64,000 bases of DNA from Poriferisodalis sp022821985 (GTDB lineage: Bacteria; Actinomycetota; Acidimicrobiia; Acidimicrobiales; Poriferisodalaceae): the NCBI RefSeq assembly GCF_965219595.1, contig NZ_OZ244781.1, positions 496,001-560,000 of the forward strand, given 5' to 3'. How positions within the stretch are numbered: the stretch's first letter is position 1. The text below holds more notes on this DNA, generated by a model. That model was not told where the DNA came from, made no database searches, and saw only the letters and a list, made by a program, of their open reading frames with translations. The DNA itself is not shown here.

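Noticed and set aside
63985..63987. Start codon of the giant gene at GTG 63987
   Set aside because: The residues before and after it (TVNAVLGVAPAPTSD) are one continuous Calx-beta segment, so this is an internal Val and the true start lies beyond the window.
1..64000. tRNA, rRNA and insertion sequences
   Set aside because: No tRNA cloverleaf, rRNA segment, transposase or integrase domain was recognised on reading both strands; short or diverged RNA genes could still be missed without a covariance search.

Overview
The window is G+C-rich throughout. Compact genes often join by 1-13 nt overlaps (GTGA, ATGA, TAGTG) and many start with GTG. Gene content (coxMSL-type genes, DUF4389 and DUF2269-like membrane proteins, DUF222-type HNH protein, HicBA, Hen1/Pnkp, PhyH and Ldh2 enzymes, giant Calx-beta adhesin, collagen-like lipoproteins) suggests a G+C-rich actinobacterium. 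An Acidimicrobiia-like marine or host-associated lineage is possible, but that is inference; no rRNA or marker gene is present.

Layout. (1) 1-1811, minus: a CoxM-CoxS-CoxL type molybdenum hydroxylase operon, cut by the window edge inside coxL, preceded by a small unknown ORF. (2) 1925-2467, plus: a membrane protein. (3) 2503-8619, minus: a tightly coupled four-gene cell-surface operon. It encodes a collagen-like lipoprotein, a collagen-like membrane-anchored protein, a lipoprotein with an unnamed Cys/His-rich domain, and a membrane protein with a His-rich stretch, a cupredoxin domain and the same Cys/His-rich domain. A 15-nt G tract lies 3 nt before the first start codon. (4) 8819-17377, mostly plus: an isopropylmalate/isocitrate-type dehydrogenase, then a small accessory zone with a VapBC-like pair whose toxin is internally deleted, a shortened DUF222/HNH protein, a DUF4143-type ATPase, a HicBA module and a DUF4011-type SF1 helicase fused to a Vsr/DUF559-like nuclease. 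The helicase frame is cut by an in-frame TGA and stays open for 98 more codons that encode a family-like tail. Two patches of 23-bp-period repeats bracket the first part of this zone. (5) 17475-21469: Ldh2-type dehydrogenase and an acyl-CoA dehydrogenase-fold flavoprotein (plus), facing a thiamine-diphosphate enzyme (minus). (6) 21592-22827, minus: tandem DUF4389 membrane proteins. (7) 22906-26863, plus: the Hen1/Pnkp RNA repair pair. (8) 26875-29216, minus: an FMN-dependent glutamate-synthase-like protein and a PhyH dioxygenase, overlapping by ATGA. (9) 29248 to the right edge, minus: one open reading frame of more than 11,580 codons for a giant secreted-type protein of Calx-beta, cadherin-like and unnamed modules. 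Its 5' end lies outside the window.

Functionally, two surface-structure loci (the collagen/Cys-His operon and the giant protein) flank a metabolic and genome-defence middle part. The most novel-looking system is the 2503-8619 operon. The giant gene, the interrupted helicase-nuclease and the 23-bp-period repeats are the other main points. No tRNA, rRNA, insertion sequence or CRISPR array was recognised.
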